NCBI GenBank assembly: GCA_937928045.1
Contig: CALFWO010000005.1
Coordinates: 98,726-162,725 of the forward strand
Length of the DNA stretch: 64,000 bases
Direction of reading: 5' to 3'
Source: an uncultured Saprospiraceae bacterium
GTDB lineage: Bacteria > Bacteroidota > Bacteroidia > Chitinophagales > Saprospiraceae
Every line of letters starts with the position of its first letter. The stretch's first letter is position 1. Made by a program: the position numbers and the translations under genes. Below are positions 8,111 to 16,880 of the stretch, one piece after another. The notes below the pieces were generated by a model. The model saw only the letters and a list, made by a program, of their open reading frames with translations. It was not told where the DNA came from and searched no databases.

Positions 8111-10531
8111 ATGAAGTTTATCCAAATAGCTACAGCCCTAGTTTTGTGTTTATTGCTTTCAATAGACATCAACGCGCAAGTTGTGATAAATGAACTCATG
8201 TCGAAGAACGATATCACCTTAGAAGATGAATTTGGAGATTTCCCGGATTGGATAGAGTTGAAAAATATTGGTAGTTCAAATGTTGATCTTACCGGTTTTT
8301 TTCTAACCGACAATCCTGAAAATATGGCCAAATGGAAATTCCCTTCAGTAGTGATTCCAGCCAATTCGTATCTTATAATATTTGCATCAGGGAGAGCTGA
8401 TGGAGTACAAGATCTACATGTAGATTTCAAATTATCTAGTGTCGGAGAATATATTGGTCTTTCTGATACTCAAGGAAACATCGTAGATGAAATAAAAGTA
8501 CCAGAATTAAGTGCTGATTTCAGTTATGCCAGACTGCCTGATGGTATTGGCGATTTTTCATTTACAAACATGCCCAGTCCTTCATTGGAGAATTCTTTGA
8601 ATGGATCTATTGAACAGCTAGCTACACCTCGAATTATTTTTGATGAATATTTCAATGCAGAAAATGCGACCATAAAGATTGATGGAGAAGGAGAGATTTA
8701 CTATACGCTAGATGGTTCGATTCCTTCCGAATCTAGCGTTTTGTATACTGCATCATTTTCAATTGACAATTCTTTCTGTATTCGAGCAAGAAGTTTCGCT
8801 ATTGGTAAAGTAGCTTCTGCAGTTGAAAGTCAAACTGTATTCGTAGATGTTGATCATGATCTTGCAGTTATTGCCTTAATGTCTGATCCAATTAACCTTT
8901 GGGATGAAGAAAAAGGAATTTTAGTTAAAGGACCAAACGCTGATTCCGTAGCTCCATTTTATGGTGCAAACTTTTGGTTGAATAAATCAATTCCAATGGA
9001 GATCATGTTGTTCGATGAACAACAAGAATTGAAACTTCAGCAAAAGGCAAAAGCGGAAGTTCACGGTGGGCGAGGTGCGAGAACGCTTCCACAAAAACCG
9101 TTAAGGATTACGGCTACAAAAACTTACGGACCAGATAAATTTAATTTTCCTTTTTTCGACTATAGAGATATTATTGAATACAAACATTTGGTGCTGCGAA
9201 ACTCTTCGGGTGACTGGGGGAATGCGCACATTAGAGATGCCTATCTCTGTAAATATATTGAGACTGAAGGATTGAATGTCGATGTGCCGGGATATCGTCC
9301 TGCGGCGGTTTACATGAATGGAGAATATTATGGTATCATGAATATGAGGGATAAGTTAGACGAGTTTTTTTTGAATGAGAAACACGGAGCAGATCCTTTG
9401 AATGTTGATTTTTTAGAAAGAGATACGATTACCTTAGCTGGAGATTTTAATATCTTTTTTGAAATGTTTGATTTCGTAATTTCAAATGATTTGAGTTTAC
9501 AAGAGAATTTTGATTCGGTGGGAAGATTGTTTGAAATAGGAGAAGTTACTGATTATTTTATTCTAGAAACAATGCTCAATAATTTTGATTGGCCTCAAAA
9601 TAATATTAAATATTGGCGGGAAAAAAAGGCTGGAGCTAAATGGAGATATGTACTTTTTGATTTGGATGGTTGCTGCGGAAGATATCCTTGGAGCGAAGCT
9701 TTGAGAGACAATATAAACTCTAGGTTTGAAGATTATGCTGATAATTATCTTATTCGAATAATGGGTGCACTTTTTGAAAATACCGAGTATAGGAATCAGT
9801 TCATCAATCGATATTCCGATATATTAAATACAAGTTTTAGATCAGAGAAAATCATTGACTATACTTATGAATCTGCTGACCTGGTAAGTGATGAAATGCG
9901 CAAACATTTCAAAAGATGGTACGAAGGATCATTTGAAACTTGGCAAGATGTCAGAATTCCTTTTCTGGCCCAATTTTTTGAAGAACGCCCAACATTTGTT
10001 CGAGCGCAACTTCAGCATTTTTTTGATATTGACACAACTTTTCAACTTAACATTTCCACATTTCCAATTGGAGCAGGGAAAATGAAACTGAATACTATTT
10101 CCCCAGAAGAATTGCCTTGGTCAGGAACCTACTTTAAAAATATTCCTATAGATCTCGAGGTCATTCCAAATCCCGGATTTACTTTTAGTCATTGGCAATT
10201 CGATTCCGCAAATGACAATAACCCTTCATCCGCTTCATTTCAAAAAGCTTTTCAAGCAGATCAGACAATAATTGCTGTTTTTGAAGAAGAAAACATTGAA
10301 GGTGACCCAATCCTTTTTCCAAATCCAGCTACTGATTTTATTCAAATCATTTTACCCAAGAATTTTAATCCCACAACTACCCAAATCTTTGATGCGCTTG
10401 GAAAGGAAATCTATTATTTTAAAGGATTTCAAGGGCAAATCGATGTCTCAAACTATACAGCCGGGTTATACTTTCTAAGACTATTAGGTAAAGATGGTGT
10501 TGTAAAGCAATCTAAGTTTTTCGTTGAATAA
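8111..10531 (+). CDS. Secreted lamin-tail / CotH-kinase-domain protein with T9SS signal
   Basis: The 806-residue protein begins with a signal peptide (MKFIQIATALVLCLLLS...NAQ), which decides the start at 8111 over 8084. Then come a lamin-tail domain (VVINELMSKND, DWIELKN), a chitobiase-C-like stretch with YYTLDGSIPS, and a CotH kinase-like domain (HGGRGARTLPQKPLR, LVLRNSSGDWGNAHIRDAY, MNMRDKLDEFFL). The C-terminus is a T9SS type A sorting domain (ILFPNPATDFIQI ... GLYFLRLLGKDG). It should therefore be exported and anchored or released at the surface. CotH kinases can phosphorylate secreted proteins, but activity here is untested. The gene stands alone. Confidence 0.9.
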   Translation: MKFIQIATALVLCLLLSIDINAQVVINELMSKNDITLEDEFGDFPDWIELKNIGSSNVDLTGFFLTDNPENMAKWKFPSVVIPANSYLIIFASGRADGVQDLHVDFKLSSVGEYIGLSDTQGNIVDEIKVPELSADFSYARLPDGIGDFSFTNMPSPSLENSLNGSIEQLATPRIIFDEYFNAENATIKIDGEGEIYYTLDGSIPSESSVLYTASFSIDNSFCIRARSFAIGKVASAVESQTVFVDVDHDLAVIALMSDPINLWDEEKGILVKGPNADSVAPFYGANFWLNKSIPMEIMLFDEQQELKLQQKAKAEVHGGRGARTLPQKPLRITATKTYGPDKFNFPFFDYRDIIEYKHLVLRNSSGDWGNAHIRDAYLCKYIETEGLNVDVPGYRPAAVYMNGEYYGIMNMRDKLDEFFLNEKHGADPLNVDFLERDTITLAGDFNIFFEMFDFVISNDLSLQENFDSVGRLFEIGEVTDYFILETMLNNFDWPQNNIKYWREKKAGAKWRYVLFDLDGCCGRYPWSEALRDNINSRFEDYADNYLIRIMGALFENTEYRNQFINRYSDILNTSFRSEKIIDYTYESADLVSDEMRKHFKRWYEGSFETWQDVRIPFLAQFFEERPTFVRAQLQHFFDIDTTFQLNISTFPIGAGKMKLNTISPEELPWSGTYFKNIPIDLEVIPNPGFTFSHWQFDSANDNNPSSASFQKAFQADQTIIAVFEEENIEGDPILFPNPATDFIQIILPKNFNPTTTQIFDALGKEIYYFKGFQGQIDVSNYTAGLYFLRLLGKDGVVKQSKFFVE

Positions 10532-10541
10532 ATTTATTTTT

Positions 10542-10555
10542 CACCCGAATGGGTG
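10542..10555 (+). terminator. Short GC hairpin after the CotH-type gene
   Basis: CACCC (10542-10546) and GGGTG (10551-10555) form a 5-bp stem around GAAT, 11 bases after the stop codon. There is a T-rich stretch before it but no T run after it, so termination is only a weak suggestion. Confidence 0.3.
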
Positions 10556-10626
10556 TACCGCATTTGTGTTGTAAGTTTCAAATTTGTTCATAAACCTGTT
10601 GTACAACACGGCGCCATCATACGGTT

Positions 10627-10685
10627 CATAAAAGAAATTATTTTGGCTAGCTGTAATTTGCTCTGATACAATAATTTCTTTTATG
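10627..10685 (+). promoter_or_regulatory. Perfect 16-bp inverted repeat covering a start codon
   Basis: The 16 bases at 10627-10642 (CATAAAAGAAATTATT) are exactly complementary to 10670-10685, separated by 27 bases. The second arm includes the ATG (10683-10685) of the following small ORF. In an RNA spanning both arms the start codon would be paired. Confidence 0.6.
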
Positions 10686-10889
10686 AAAATTATAAAATTG
10701 AAGCCTAAAAATGAAGAAGGTAATGCCCAAAAGCAACTTGGGGTAGTCAATAAATCTTTGGACCAGATTGAAAAAATTCTGGCAAATCATTTTAACCAAA
10801 AAGAAGATAACTTTGAATCACCTCAAACGTCTAAAAGCTCAGTGACTAGATTTATTGTTTGGTTAAAAGAAATGATTAAAACTAACTAA
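10683..10889 (+). CDS. Small hypothetical protein
   Basis: A 68-residue ORF starting MKIIKLKPKNEEGNAQKQLG and ending IVWLKEMIKTN. It is rich in Lys, Asn and Gln, predicted helical, with no signal peptide, transmembrane segment or recognised motif. It lies 10 bases before the sensor-kinase gene on the same strand, so it may be its first cistron. Its start codon is inside a perfect inverted repeat. Nothing in the sequence tells its function, and it could be a chance ORF; the tight spacing to the kinase is the main argument that it is real. Confidence 0.45.
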   Translation: MKIIKLKPKNEEGNAQKQLGVVNKSLDQIEKILANHFNQKEDNFESPQTSKSSVTRFIVWLKEMIKTN

Positions 10890-10899
10890 TATCCGACAG

Positions 10900-12900
10900 A
10901 TGTCCCTCAAAAAGTATTTGATTTTTCCCTTGGTCTTTATTGCGTTTGCATTTCAGAGCCCAGAAGTCAAAATAGATTTAGAAGAATTTTGGAACGGTCT
11001 CTTAAAGAATATTGATCGCGGCCAGTCTGATTTGGCCATGGAACAACTCGATAGCCTATATCAGCTTTCGGTTCAAAGAAATGACACTTTTTACTTGATC
11101 AAATTTTATGAGACGGCTGGTGAGATGGCATATTATCACCAAGACTATGAAAAGAGTTTAGCATATTGTAAAGCAAATTTAAAGTTAGTTTCGACAAATG
11201 AAGATTATGGTATGCAAAGTCTTTTGAATGCTAGAATTGGGAACATTCAAAGACATTTTGGCCGCATTGATTCCGCATTTATTTACGTCTATCGTGCGAA
11301 AAATTTACTTCCAAAAATAGACCGCACTGAAAATGATTACCCTATAATTTACGTTTACAATGATTTGGCAATGTTGCATGTAGAATCCAGTCAAATAGAT
11401 TCTTCAATATACTACTATTTGGAATTATTGAATATCACTCCTCCAACAGATTCTTTTCGACAACATACGATCAATATGAATATTTCTGGCGTGTTTAGAA
11501 GTTTGAATAACACCGAAAAAGAGGAACATTATTTGAATCAAGCATTTAAGTATTGCGATTCGGACAAGTTTGTCGGATCTAGAGCAGGTATTATGGGGAT
11601 TCAAGCAGCTTTTTACAGGCGTAAAAAAGAATATCATAAAGCGTTAGATATTATTGACGAAGCTATTGCATTGCAATTGAAACACAATAAACGATTGAAA
11701 CTGAATGATAATTATTTAACAAAGGCTAGCATTTTGATTCAATTAGAACGATACAATGAAGCGAGTAAAATATTGGATGATATTTCTGAATTGGAAAAAA
11801 CAAAAAATAAAGAAGTCGCTACTAGTTATTTTCTTAATAAATTAATATTAGCGATAGAAACGAATGAAAGTAGATCAATCCCTGGTTTGTTGGCAAAGAC
11901 TAAAACACTTGTCACCAATTTAAGCTTTTTGAGACCTCAGCTTGAGTATTATGGAATAGCCGCTAAGTACTATAAGAAAACGGGCAACTATAAAATGGCG
12001 AATGACTTATTAGAAAAATATACGAACACCTTTAGGGAACTGACTAATTTGGAGAGCATTCAAATCGCAAAGAATCTTGAATCTGAATTTGAATTTGAGA
12101 AAAACAATTTAAAAATCGCTGCTTTAGAAGAACAAGAATTACTTTCTCAGAAAAATTTAGCTAGGCAGCGATATTTGCTTCTCGGAGGAGGCTTGGTATT
12201 AGGGGTGATCACCTTCCTTTCTTTTTTCCTCTTTGGACAGAACAACAAAATTAAAAGTCAAAAAGGAATCATAGAAAAAGCATTAGCTGAAAAGGACACT
12301 TTGCTACGGGAAATACATCATCGTGTCAAAAATAATTTACAATTGGTATCTAGCCTCTTAACCTTGCAATCTAGGTCCATTACTGACGAATCTGCCATAG
12401 CCGCTATTAATGATGGTAAGGCAAGGGTGAGATCAATGGCTTTGATTCATCAGAATTTGTACAATAGAGAAAACCTAACAGGGATTTCTGTTCGACAATA
12501 TGTTCAAAAGCTTTGTAATGAAATATTCAATACTTATAATATACAATCGGAAAGAATTACTTTAGAACTGGACATTCAAGAATTGGAATTAGATGTAGAT
12601 ACTGTTGTTCCTTTGGGTTTGATTATAAATGAGTTGCTGACGAATTCATTGAAGTATGCATTTCCAAATGAAGAAAATGGAAAGATAACCATCAAATTGT
12701 CGGAAAAGAATCAAAAACTGGAATTCGAACTGCTCGACAATGGAATTGGAATGGATGAAGAAATGTTTCGCTCCTCTGGCTCATTCGGAAATCGGTTGGT
12801 GAGAATTTTAGCCGAACAACTAGAAGGAAAGATTTTGCTTAGTAACAATAATGGAACACGTATAAAAATAATTATTGATCATTTCAAATTAGCAGCTTAA
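10900..12900 (+). CDS. TPR sensor histidine kinase (HisKA_2 type)
   Basis: The 666-residue protein starts with a signal peptide or membrane anchor (KKYLIFPLVFIAFAF). About 380 residues of TPR-like helical repeats in the periplasm follow, then a transmembrane helix (about 428-446, LLLGGGLVLGVITFLSFFLF). The cytoplasmic kinase has the HisKA_2 phosphoacceptor motif LREIHHRVKNNLQLVSSLL (H473/H474) and an ATPase domain with the N box LIINELLTNSLKYAF and DNGIGMD. It presumably autophosphorylates in response to a ligand sensed by the TPR region. The response regulator begins 21 bases downstream, and the two are surely co-transcribed. Confidence 0.92.
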   Translation: MSLKKYLIFPLVFIAFAFQSPEVKIDLEEFWNGLLKNIDRGQSDLAMEQLDSLYQLSVQRNDTFYLIKFYETAGEMAYYHQDYEKSLAYCKANLKLVSTNEDYGMQSLLNARIGNIQRHFGRIDSAFIYVYRAKNLLPKIDRTENDYPIIYVYNDLAMLHVESSQIDSSIYYYLELLNITPPTDSFRQHTINMNISGVFRSLNNTEKEEHYLNQAFKYCDSDKFVGSRAGIMGIQAAFYRRKKEYHKALDIIDEAIALQLKHNKRLKLNDNYLTKASILIQLERYNEASKILDDISELEKTKNKEVATSYFLNKLILAIETNESRSIPGLLAKTKTLVTNLSFLRPQLEYYGIAAKYYKKTGNYKMANDLLEKYTNTFRELTNLESIQIAKNLESEFEFEKNNLKIAALEEQELLSQKNLARQRYLLLGGGLVLGVITFLSFFLFGQNNKIKSQKGIIEKALAEKDTLLREIHHRVKNNLQLVSSLLTLQSRSITDESAIAAINDGKARVRSMALIHQNLYNRENLTGISVRQYVQKLCNEIFNTYNIQSERITLELDIQELELDVDTVVPLGLIINELLTNSLKYAFPNEENGKITIKLSEKNQKLEFELLDNGIGMDEEMFRSSGSFGNRLVRILAEQLEGKILLSNNNGTRIKIIIDHFKLAA

Positions 12901-12921
12901 AAACAATCTAGAAATACCTAT

Positions 12922-13530
12922 ATGGCCAAACAACGAATATTTATTTTAGAAGATGAAGCTTTAATTGCTGAAGAAATAGCTTCTACACTGGAGTTGCTAG
13001 GCTACCAAGTGGTTGGTCGTGCAAGAAGTGCTGATGCAGCCTTGGATAAATTGAAAAGTCTGGAGCCTGATTTGGCTCTATTGGATATCAATGTCAAAGG
13101 AATTCTTACCGGAATAGACGTGGCAAAAATAATTAAAGAAAAATATAAATTCCCTTACATTTTTCTAACCTCATACTCCGACACAGCAACATTAGAACAA
13201 GTAAAACCAACCATGCCTTACGGCTATATCGTAAAACCCTTTACAGACAAAGATTTAAAATCTACAATCGAAATCGCGCTATTCAATTATGCTCAAGATC
13301 AGAAAGATATTTTCCCAACTCAAGATAAGTTGAATGAAGAATTAGTCAATAAACTTTCCAGCAGAGAGTATGATATTTATAAATTATTATTTGAAGGATT
13401 GACATACCAAGAGGTGGGAGATAAACTTTTCATTAGTATCAATACTGTGAAGTCTTATCAGAAAACATTATTCTCAAAACTTGGAGTAAAGAGCCGATCC
13501 GAAGCGGTAAGGAAAGTGTTCAAGGAATAA
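12922..13530 (+). CDS. Response regulator, receiver plus LuxR-type HTH
   Basis: This is the 202-residue partner of the upstream kinase. The receiver domain (about 4-120) has the acidic pair E10/D11, the phosphoacceptor D55 in LALLDINVKG, the conserved Thr/Ser in FLTSYSD and the lysine in YIVKPFTDKD. The C-terminus (about 140-202) is a GerE/LuxR helix-turn-helix: LSSREYDIYKLLFEGLTYQE, then ISINTVKSYQKTLFSKLGV. It should bind DNA when phosphorylated. A strong terminator follows 31 bases after the stop. The target genes are not evident. Confidence 0.93.
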   Translation: MAKQRIFILEDEALIAEEIASTLELLGYQVVGRARSADAALDKLKSLEPDLALLDINVKGILTGIDVAKIIKEKYKFPYIFLTSYSDTATLEQVKPTMPYGYIVKPFTDKDLKSTIEIALFNYAQDQKDIFPTQDKLNEELVNKLSSREYDIYKLLFEGLTYQEVGDKLFISINTVKSYQKTLFSKLGVKSRSEAVRKVFKE

Positions 13531-13561
13531 ATCGAGGAAATTTCATCTAAGAATATGGATA

Positions 13562-13601
13562 AAAAAAGAGCTATTTGGTGTTGACCAAATAGCTCTTTTT
13601 T
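13562..13601. terminator. Strong hairpin terminator, likely bidirectional
   Basis: An 18-bp perfect stem (13562-13579 with 13584-13601) around a GTTG loop. It has an A-run on one side and a T-run on the other, between the convergent response-regulator gene and the minus-strand membrane-protein gene, so it can serve both. Confidence 0.9.
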
Positions 13602-13618
13602 CTAATCTAATATAGAGT

Positions 13619-14332
13619 TTATTGAGGCCGTCCAATGTCACTAATATTCTGTGATCCGCTATGTTGGTGACCACTATTGTCATGTCCTTGCGGTGGAGCT
13701 TGCAAGATCTGCTCTTCGGGCATTCCCAGCATGCCGTTCGGAATGAACGAAAGTACGATCAACAAACCAAGTAGTCCACTCAGGATTGTTTTTATCAAAG
13801 AAGAATTATAGCTCGGCGCTTTTTCTTTTACAATTAGTACCGCATCATCGGCAATAAAAACATTGTTTTCCTCTAAAATTCTCTTAGACTCAGCAAAAGA
13901 CTCGTGGTCATATAATCCGTCCACAGTCATAAACATATTCATTGAGTCAGGATTGAAATGAGTATCCTTGATAATAACATGAGCCGGAGGGGGTCGATTA
14001 TTTATTGTGTCAAAATCAGATATCTGGCTTAGGGAATAAACTGGATAAGAGGCCTCTAGTATTCTACCGCTTTCATTTTCTTTAGCAACATAAGAGTCGC
14101 TTAATAATGCCAATTCTTTTAACTTTAAATATCTTGGAATTTCACTTTTGGGTAATTCCATAAGCTCATCCACTGTCATGGCTTCAGTGTCGCTCGAAGA
14201 GGATAAAAACATAAGATCCTTAGCCGAGCCTGAGAAAAACATAAAAGCTAATCCAATACCTATTATCCGATAGATAAAACCAAATCGCTTTAGAATGCCC
14301 AAAATTGGAGAAAGAAATGATAAGAATTTCAT
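13619..14332 (-). CDS. Hypothetical two-helix membrane protein
   Basis: The 237-residue protein has one hydrophobic segment near the N-terminus (about 18-35, FIYRIIGIGLAFMFFSG) and a second near the C-terminus (about 183-205, IKTILSGLLGLLIVLSFIP). Between them is a roughly 145-residue soluble domain, probably periplasmic. The tail is rich in His, Gly, Ser and Gln (QGHDNSGHQHSGSQ), which could bind metal ions. I do not recognise a family. It begins 49 bases after the ion-channel gene on the same strand, so an accessory role for that channel is a reasonable guess. Confidence 0.75.
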   Translation of the reverse strand: MKFLSFLSPILGILKRFGFIYRIIGIGLAFMFFSGSAKDLMFLSSSSDTEAMTVDELMELPKSEIPRYLKLKELALLSDSYVAKENESGRILEASYPVYSLSQISDFDTINNRPPPAHVIIKDTHFNPDSMNMFMTVDGLYDHESFAESKRILEENNVFIADDAVLIVKEKAPSYNSSLIKTILSGLLGLLIVLSFIPNGMLGMPEEQILQAPPQGHDNSGHQHSGSQNISDIGRPQ

Positions 14333-14381
14333 TGATTTTCGTTTAGTTTGTTTCTGTTATTAAATGGAAGATAGTTAAATT

Positions 14382-16316
14382 TTATAACTCATCTTCAGAT
14401 AGCACTACCAGAAAATCATTTTCAGTAATTTCAATGGCTTCATCTTTGGGTATATTCAATCGAACGCCAAAGTTGTCATCCATGTCTTTCATTTGATCTC
14501 CTTTTCTAATCCCTAAACAAATTTCTTCTCGTTTATTAGCAATACCCATGGCATCAGCAAATCGTATTTTTTGAGGGAAACTATCAAAGTACAAGTCGGC
14601 TGGTTTGATGTAAATTTCACTGCCATCTTCTGAAAATATATCATCATAGAACATCTTAATCTTAGGTTCCTCACTTAATTGAGCAAGAACCATCGTTATC
14701 AATCTATTACTAATGATAAAATCATCAACGGCAGTTTGATTAATCAATTGTTGATTTTCGGAATTCAATACTTGCGTCATGATCTTTGGAGCAGATTTTC
14801 CCTTGACCATTCCTCTCAATAACAATAAAATAATTAAGGTATCCGAATCAACTTTATCAGCATTACTAATATTTGGATGCTGAGATAAGATCAATAAATT
14901 TTCATATTGAGAAGGATCGATTTCTTCGAGATCTTCTCTTCTCATAGGATTTTTATCAATCAGATTGATTCTTAAATCTGGGTAATCTTCCTGCAATTGT
15001 TTGACCTTCGATTTCATAGTATCATTTGGTTCATGATACATTATGTCGAATCGAGAATTTTCTAAAAGATACTCTCCTGCTTCATCAATGATAACATCGG
15101 CAACGGAGTGCCAACCAAGAATCAAAGTAGCCTTTTCAGTTTTCTCCAGCCGCTTGTCTACTAAGTTCAAATCTTTAGGCGTATAAAGTTGATTTTCTTT
15201 GTAATCTATTGTAGAATCATCTTCCGCAAAAATGATTACCTCGTCCTCTTTTTTCATTTTACGATCTATCGGCGGCCGCAAAACCAAACCTTCTTCTTCA
15301 TTGTAAATACCCAAAGGAATACCATCTTCAAAGTGGAAAGCTAAATCGAAAAAATTAACATCGCCCCAATCGCCTTCTGTAAAATAAACTTCACCGCCAT
15401 CGAACGATAACATTTCGTTGTAAACCAATTGTAATCCACTAGTCAACGATGTTTGCATCATAAGTTTTCCCATGATGGTCCAAGTATCTAAAGTGATCAT
15501 GTTGTCATCGTCAAAGTACTCGATGATTTTTCTTTTCTCCTCTGAAAACACTTCAGAAATTACCGGTGTATCACTTTCTGAATCCTGGCAAGCTTTAATC
15601 GCCATGATGGACTTAATGGCCTGTACATCTGAATCCAGTTTTTCTTCATCAGATGCATTTTCTGAACACTTTGCCAAAATTATTACAGACTTTGCTGTAG
15701 TAATATTGATCCGATTTAATTCCGTGATGTTAGAGGAGTTTCCATTTGTAAATATAATCTCAGTAGTTAGCGTGTCGGGCAATCTTTTCGCAATCAAATC
15801 TTCCATTTCCTCTTTGGGATGTTCTGCAAGGATGACCACACATCCCCGCTTTTCACTTTCGTTTGCCAGGATGATCTCACGAATAATATCAACCACACGA
15901 TCGTTCCAACCTAAGATTACAGTATGGCCTTTTTCTAAAACCTTTCCCCTTGCCTTTCGAAAGTTGTAAAGCAATTGATTAATAGAAGAAGTGATGAATG
16001 CAATCAACATCGAGAGAATGATTACACCGGTAAATCCTGCAAGAATCGTTGTAATTTTTAAGAACGCTGGAGAATCGGTATCTCGTCCCATACTTCCCGG
16101 AGAGGTCATTTCTAAAAAGATTAACCATATGTGATCGCCAAAATCACCTAAGTATTGCATCTCAGGAAAAATCAAAAGAATCAAATATCTGATCGCTATA
16201 ATTAGTGCAAAACCGGAAAGAAAGACAATCAATAAACTTTTAAAAATGGAGGAACCTCCTTTGTTCAAAAAGCGCTCGAAACGATAGGCCATGCGCTGTC
16301 GAAAATTAGTTTTCAT
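14382..16316 (-). CDS. CASTOR/POLLUX-type ion channel with RCK domains
   Basis: The 644-residue protein has transmembrane helices at about 22-50 and 85-112 with a pore-like segment between (FLEMTSPGSMG). Two tandem regulator-of-conductance (TrkA-N-like) domains follow. The first Rossmann region begins VILGWNDRVVDIIREI and the second LILGWHSVADVIID. This is the architecture of CASTOR/POLLUX-related channels, which in plants are nuclear-envelope cation channels; bacterial relatives are probably potassium or calcium channels gated by ligands at the RCK ring. The classical K+ filter TVGYG is absent. It is followed by the small membrane-protein gene, likely co-transcribed. Confidence 0.85.
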   Translation of the reverse strand: MKTNFRQRMAYRFERFLNKGGSSIFKSLLIVFLSGFALIIAIRYLILLIFPEMQYLGDFGDHIWLIFLEMTSPGSMGRDTDSPAFLKITTILAGFTGVIILSMLIAFITSSINQLLYNFRKARGKVLEKGHTVILGWNDRVVDIIREIILANESEKRGCVVILAEHPKEEMEDLIAKRLPDTLTTEIIFTNGNSSNITELNRINITTAKSVIILAKCSENASDEEKLDSDVQAIKSIMAIKACQDSESDTPVISEVFSEEKRKIIEYFDDDNMITLDTWTIMGKLMMQTSLTSGLQLVYNEMLSFDGGEVYFTEGDWGDVNFFDLAFHFEDGIPLGIYNEEEGLVLRPPIDRKMKKEDEVIIFAEDDSTIDYKENQLYTPKDLNLVDKRLEKTEKATLILGWHSVADVIIDEAGEYLLENSRFDIMYHEPNDTMKSKVKQLQEDYPDLRINLIDKNPMRREDLEEIDPSQYENLLILSQHPNISNADKVDSDTLIILLLLRGMVKGKSAPKIMTQVLNSENQQLINQTAVDDFIISNRLITMVLAQLSEEPKIKMFYDDIFSEDGSEIYIKPADLYFDSFPQKIRFADAMGIANKREEICLGIRKGDQMKDMDDNFGVRLNIPKDEAIEITENDFLVVLSEDEL

Positions 16317-16426
16317 ATAGTTTTCGTTTTTCTTGAGGACTAAAGATAATAAAATGATTTAGAGCGCTAATCAATACGAAGTAGTAGGAATTATGTTCAA
16401 CAGAGCTATGGTTACAATAATTATTT

Positions 16427-16550
16427 GGGTGTCGCCTAACGGCCGGGCTGTCCACGGTTTCGCCATTCACCTGCCTTATTAGACAGGAAGGCTCATCTCG
16501 ACACGAAGTGATCGAGATGCTGACTCAGCACCATTACCATCCCTGACACG
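16427..16550. repeat. Intergenic repeat element, copy A
   Basis: This stretch shares its edges with 28251-28345. The left edge has GGGCTGTCCACG and TCGCCATTC; the right edge has ATTACCATCCCTGACACG. The middle differs and carries its own perfect hairpin: CATCTCGA (16494-16501) with TCGAGATG (16512-16519). Conserved ends around variable hairpins resemble the short non-coding repeats scattered through many Bacteroidota genomes (recalled, not searched). Together with flanking AT-rich sequence it fills most of the gap 16317-16628. Confidence 0.65.
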
Positions 16551-16628
16551 AGGGCACTGGCGGATGATATTTTTGACTCAATGGAAGTCCTTGATAATTT
16601 GATTATTTTTAGGAAAACAATTTTTGAA

Positions 16629-16877
16629 ATGGAGTATAAAATTTATGTTGGAACCGTAATTAAAATTAAAAACGGTTTCATGCAAGGTTATTTTAAGATT
16701 ATGTATTGCGGGATGATCAATAACGAAACATTCGTGCTTTCTCCATTTGTGTCTAAGGGCTATCAAGGTTTTAGCCCTAACATTTACTACGAAATAGATT
16801 CAACGGTTATTCAAATATTCAACAGAGAATTTGACGTAATTGAAGTTACTCGGGACTACATCATAATTGGAGACTGA
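16629..16877 (+). CDS. Small hypothetical protein
   Basis: An 82-residue product (from the ATG at 16629; an earlier in-frame ATG at 16581 would add 16 residues). It starts MEYKIYVGTVIKIKNGFMQG and is predicted mainly beta-stranded (VIQIFNREFDVIEVTRDYIII). There is no signal peptide or membrane helix, and I recognise no family. It ends 3 bases before the convergent lyase-like gene, with no overlap, which fits a real gene. The repeat element lies just upstream, so any promoter would sit at its edge. Confidence 0.5.
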   Translation: MEYKIYVGTVIKIKNGFMQGYFKIMYCGMINNETFVLSPFVSKGYQGFSPNIYYEIDSTVIQIFNREFDVIEVTRDYIIIGD

Positions 16878-16880
16878 TAA

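Noticed and set aside
10541..10750. Minus-strand ORF of 69 residues
   Set aside because: It crosses the inverted repeats and the start of the small plus-strand ORF, with no motif, so it is probably chance.
15472..15969. 165-residue plus-strand ORF inside the channel gene
   Set aside because: It is entirely antisense to a well-supported gene with conserved RCK motifs and has low-complexity Ser/Phe composition.
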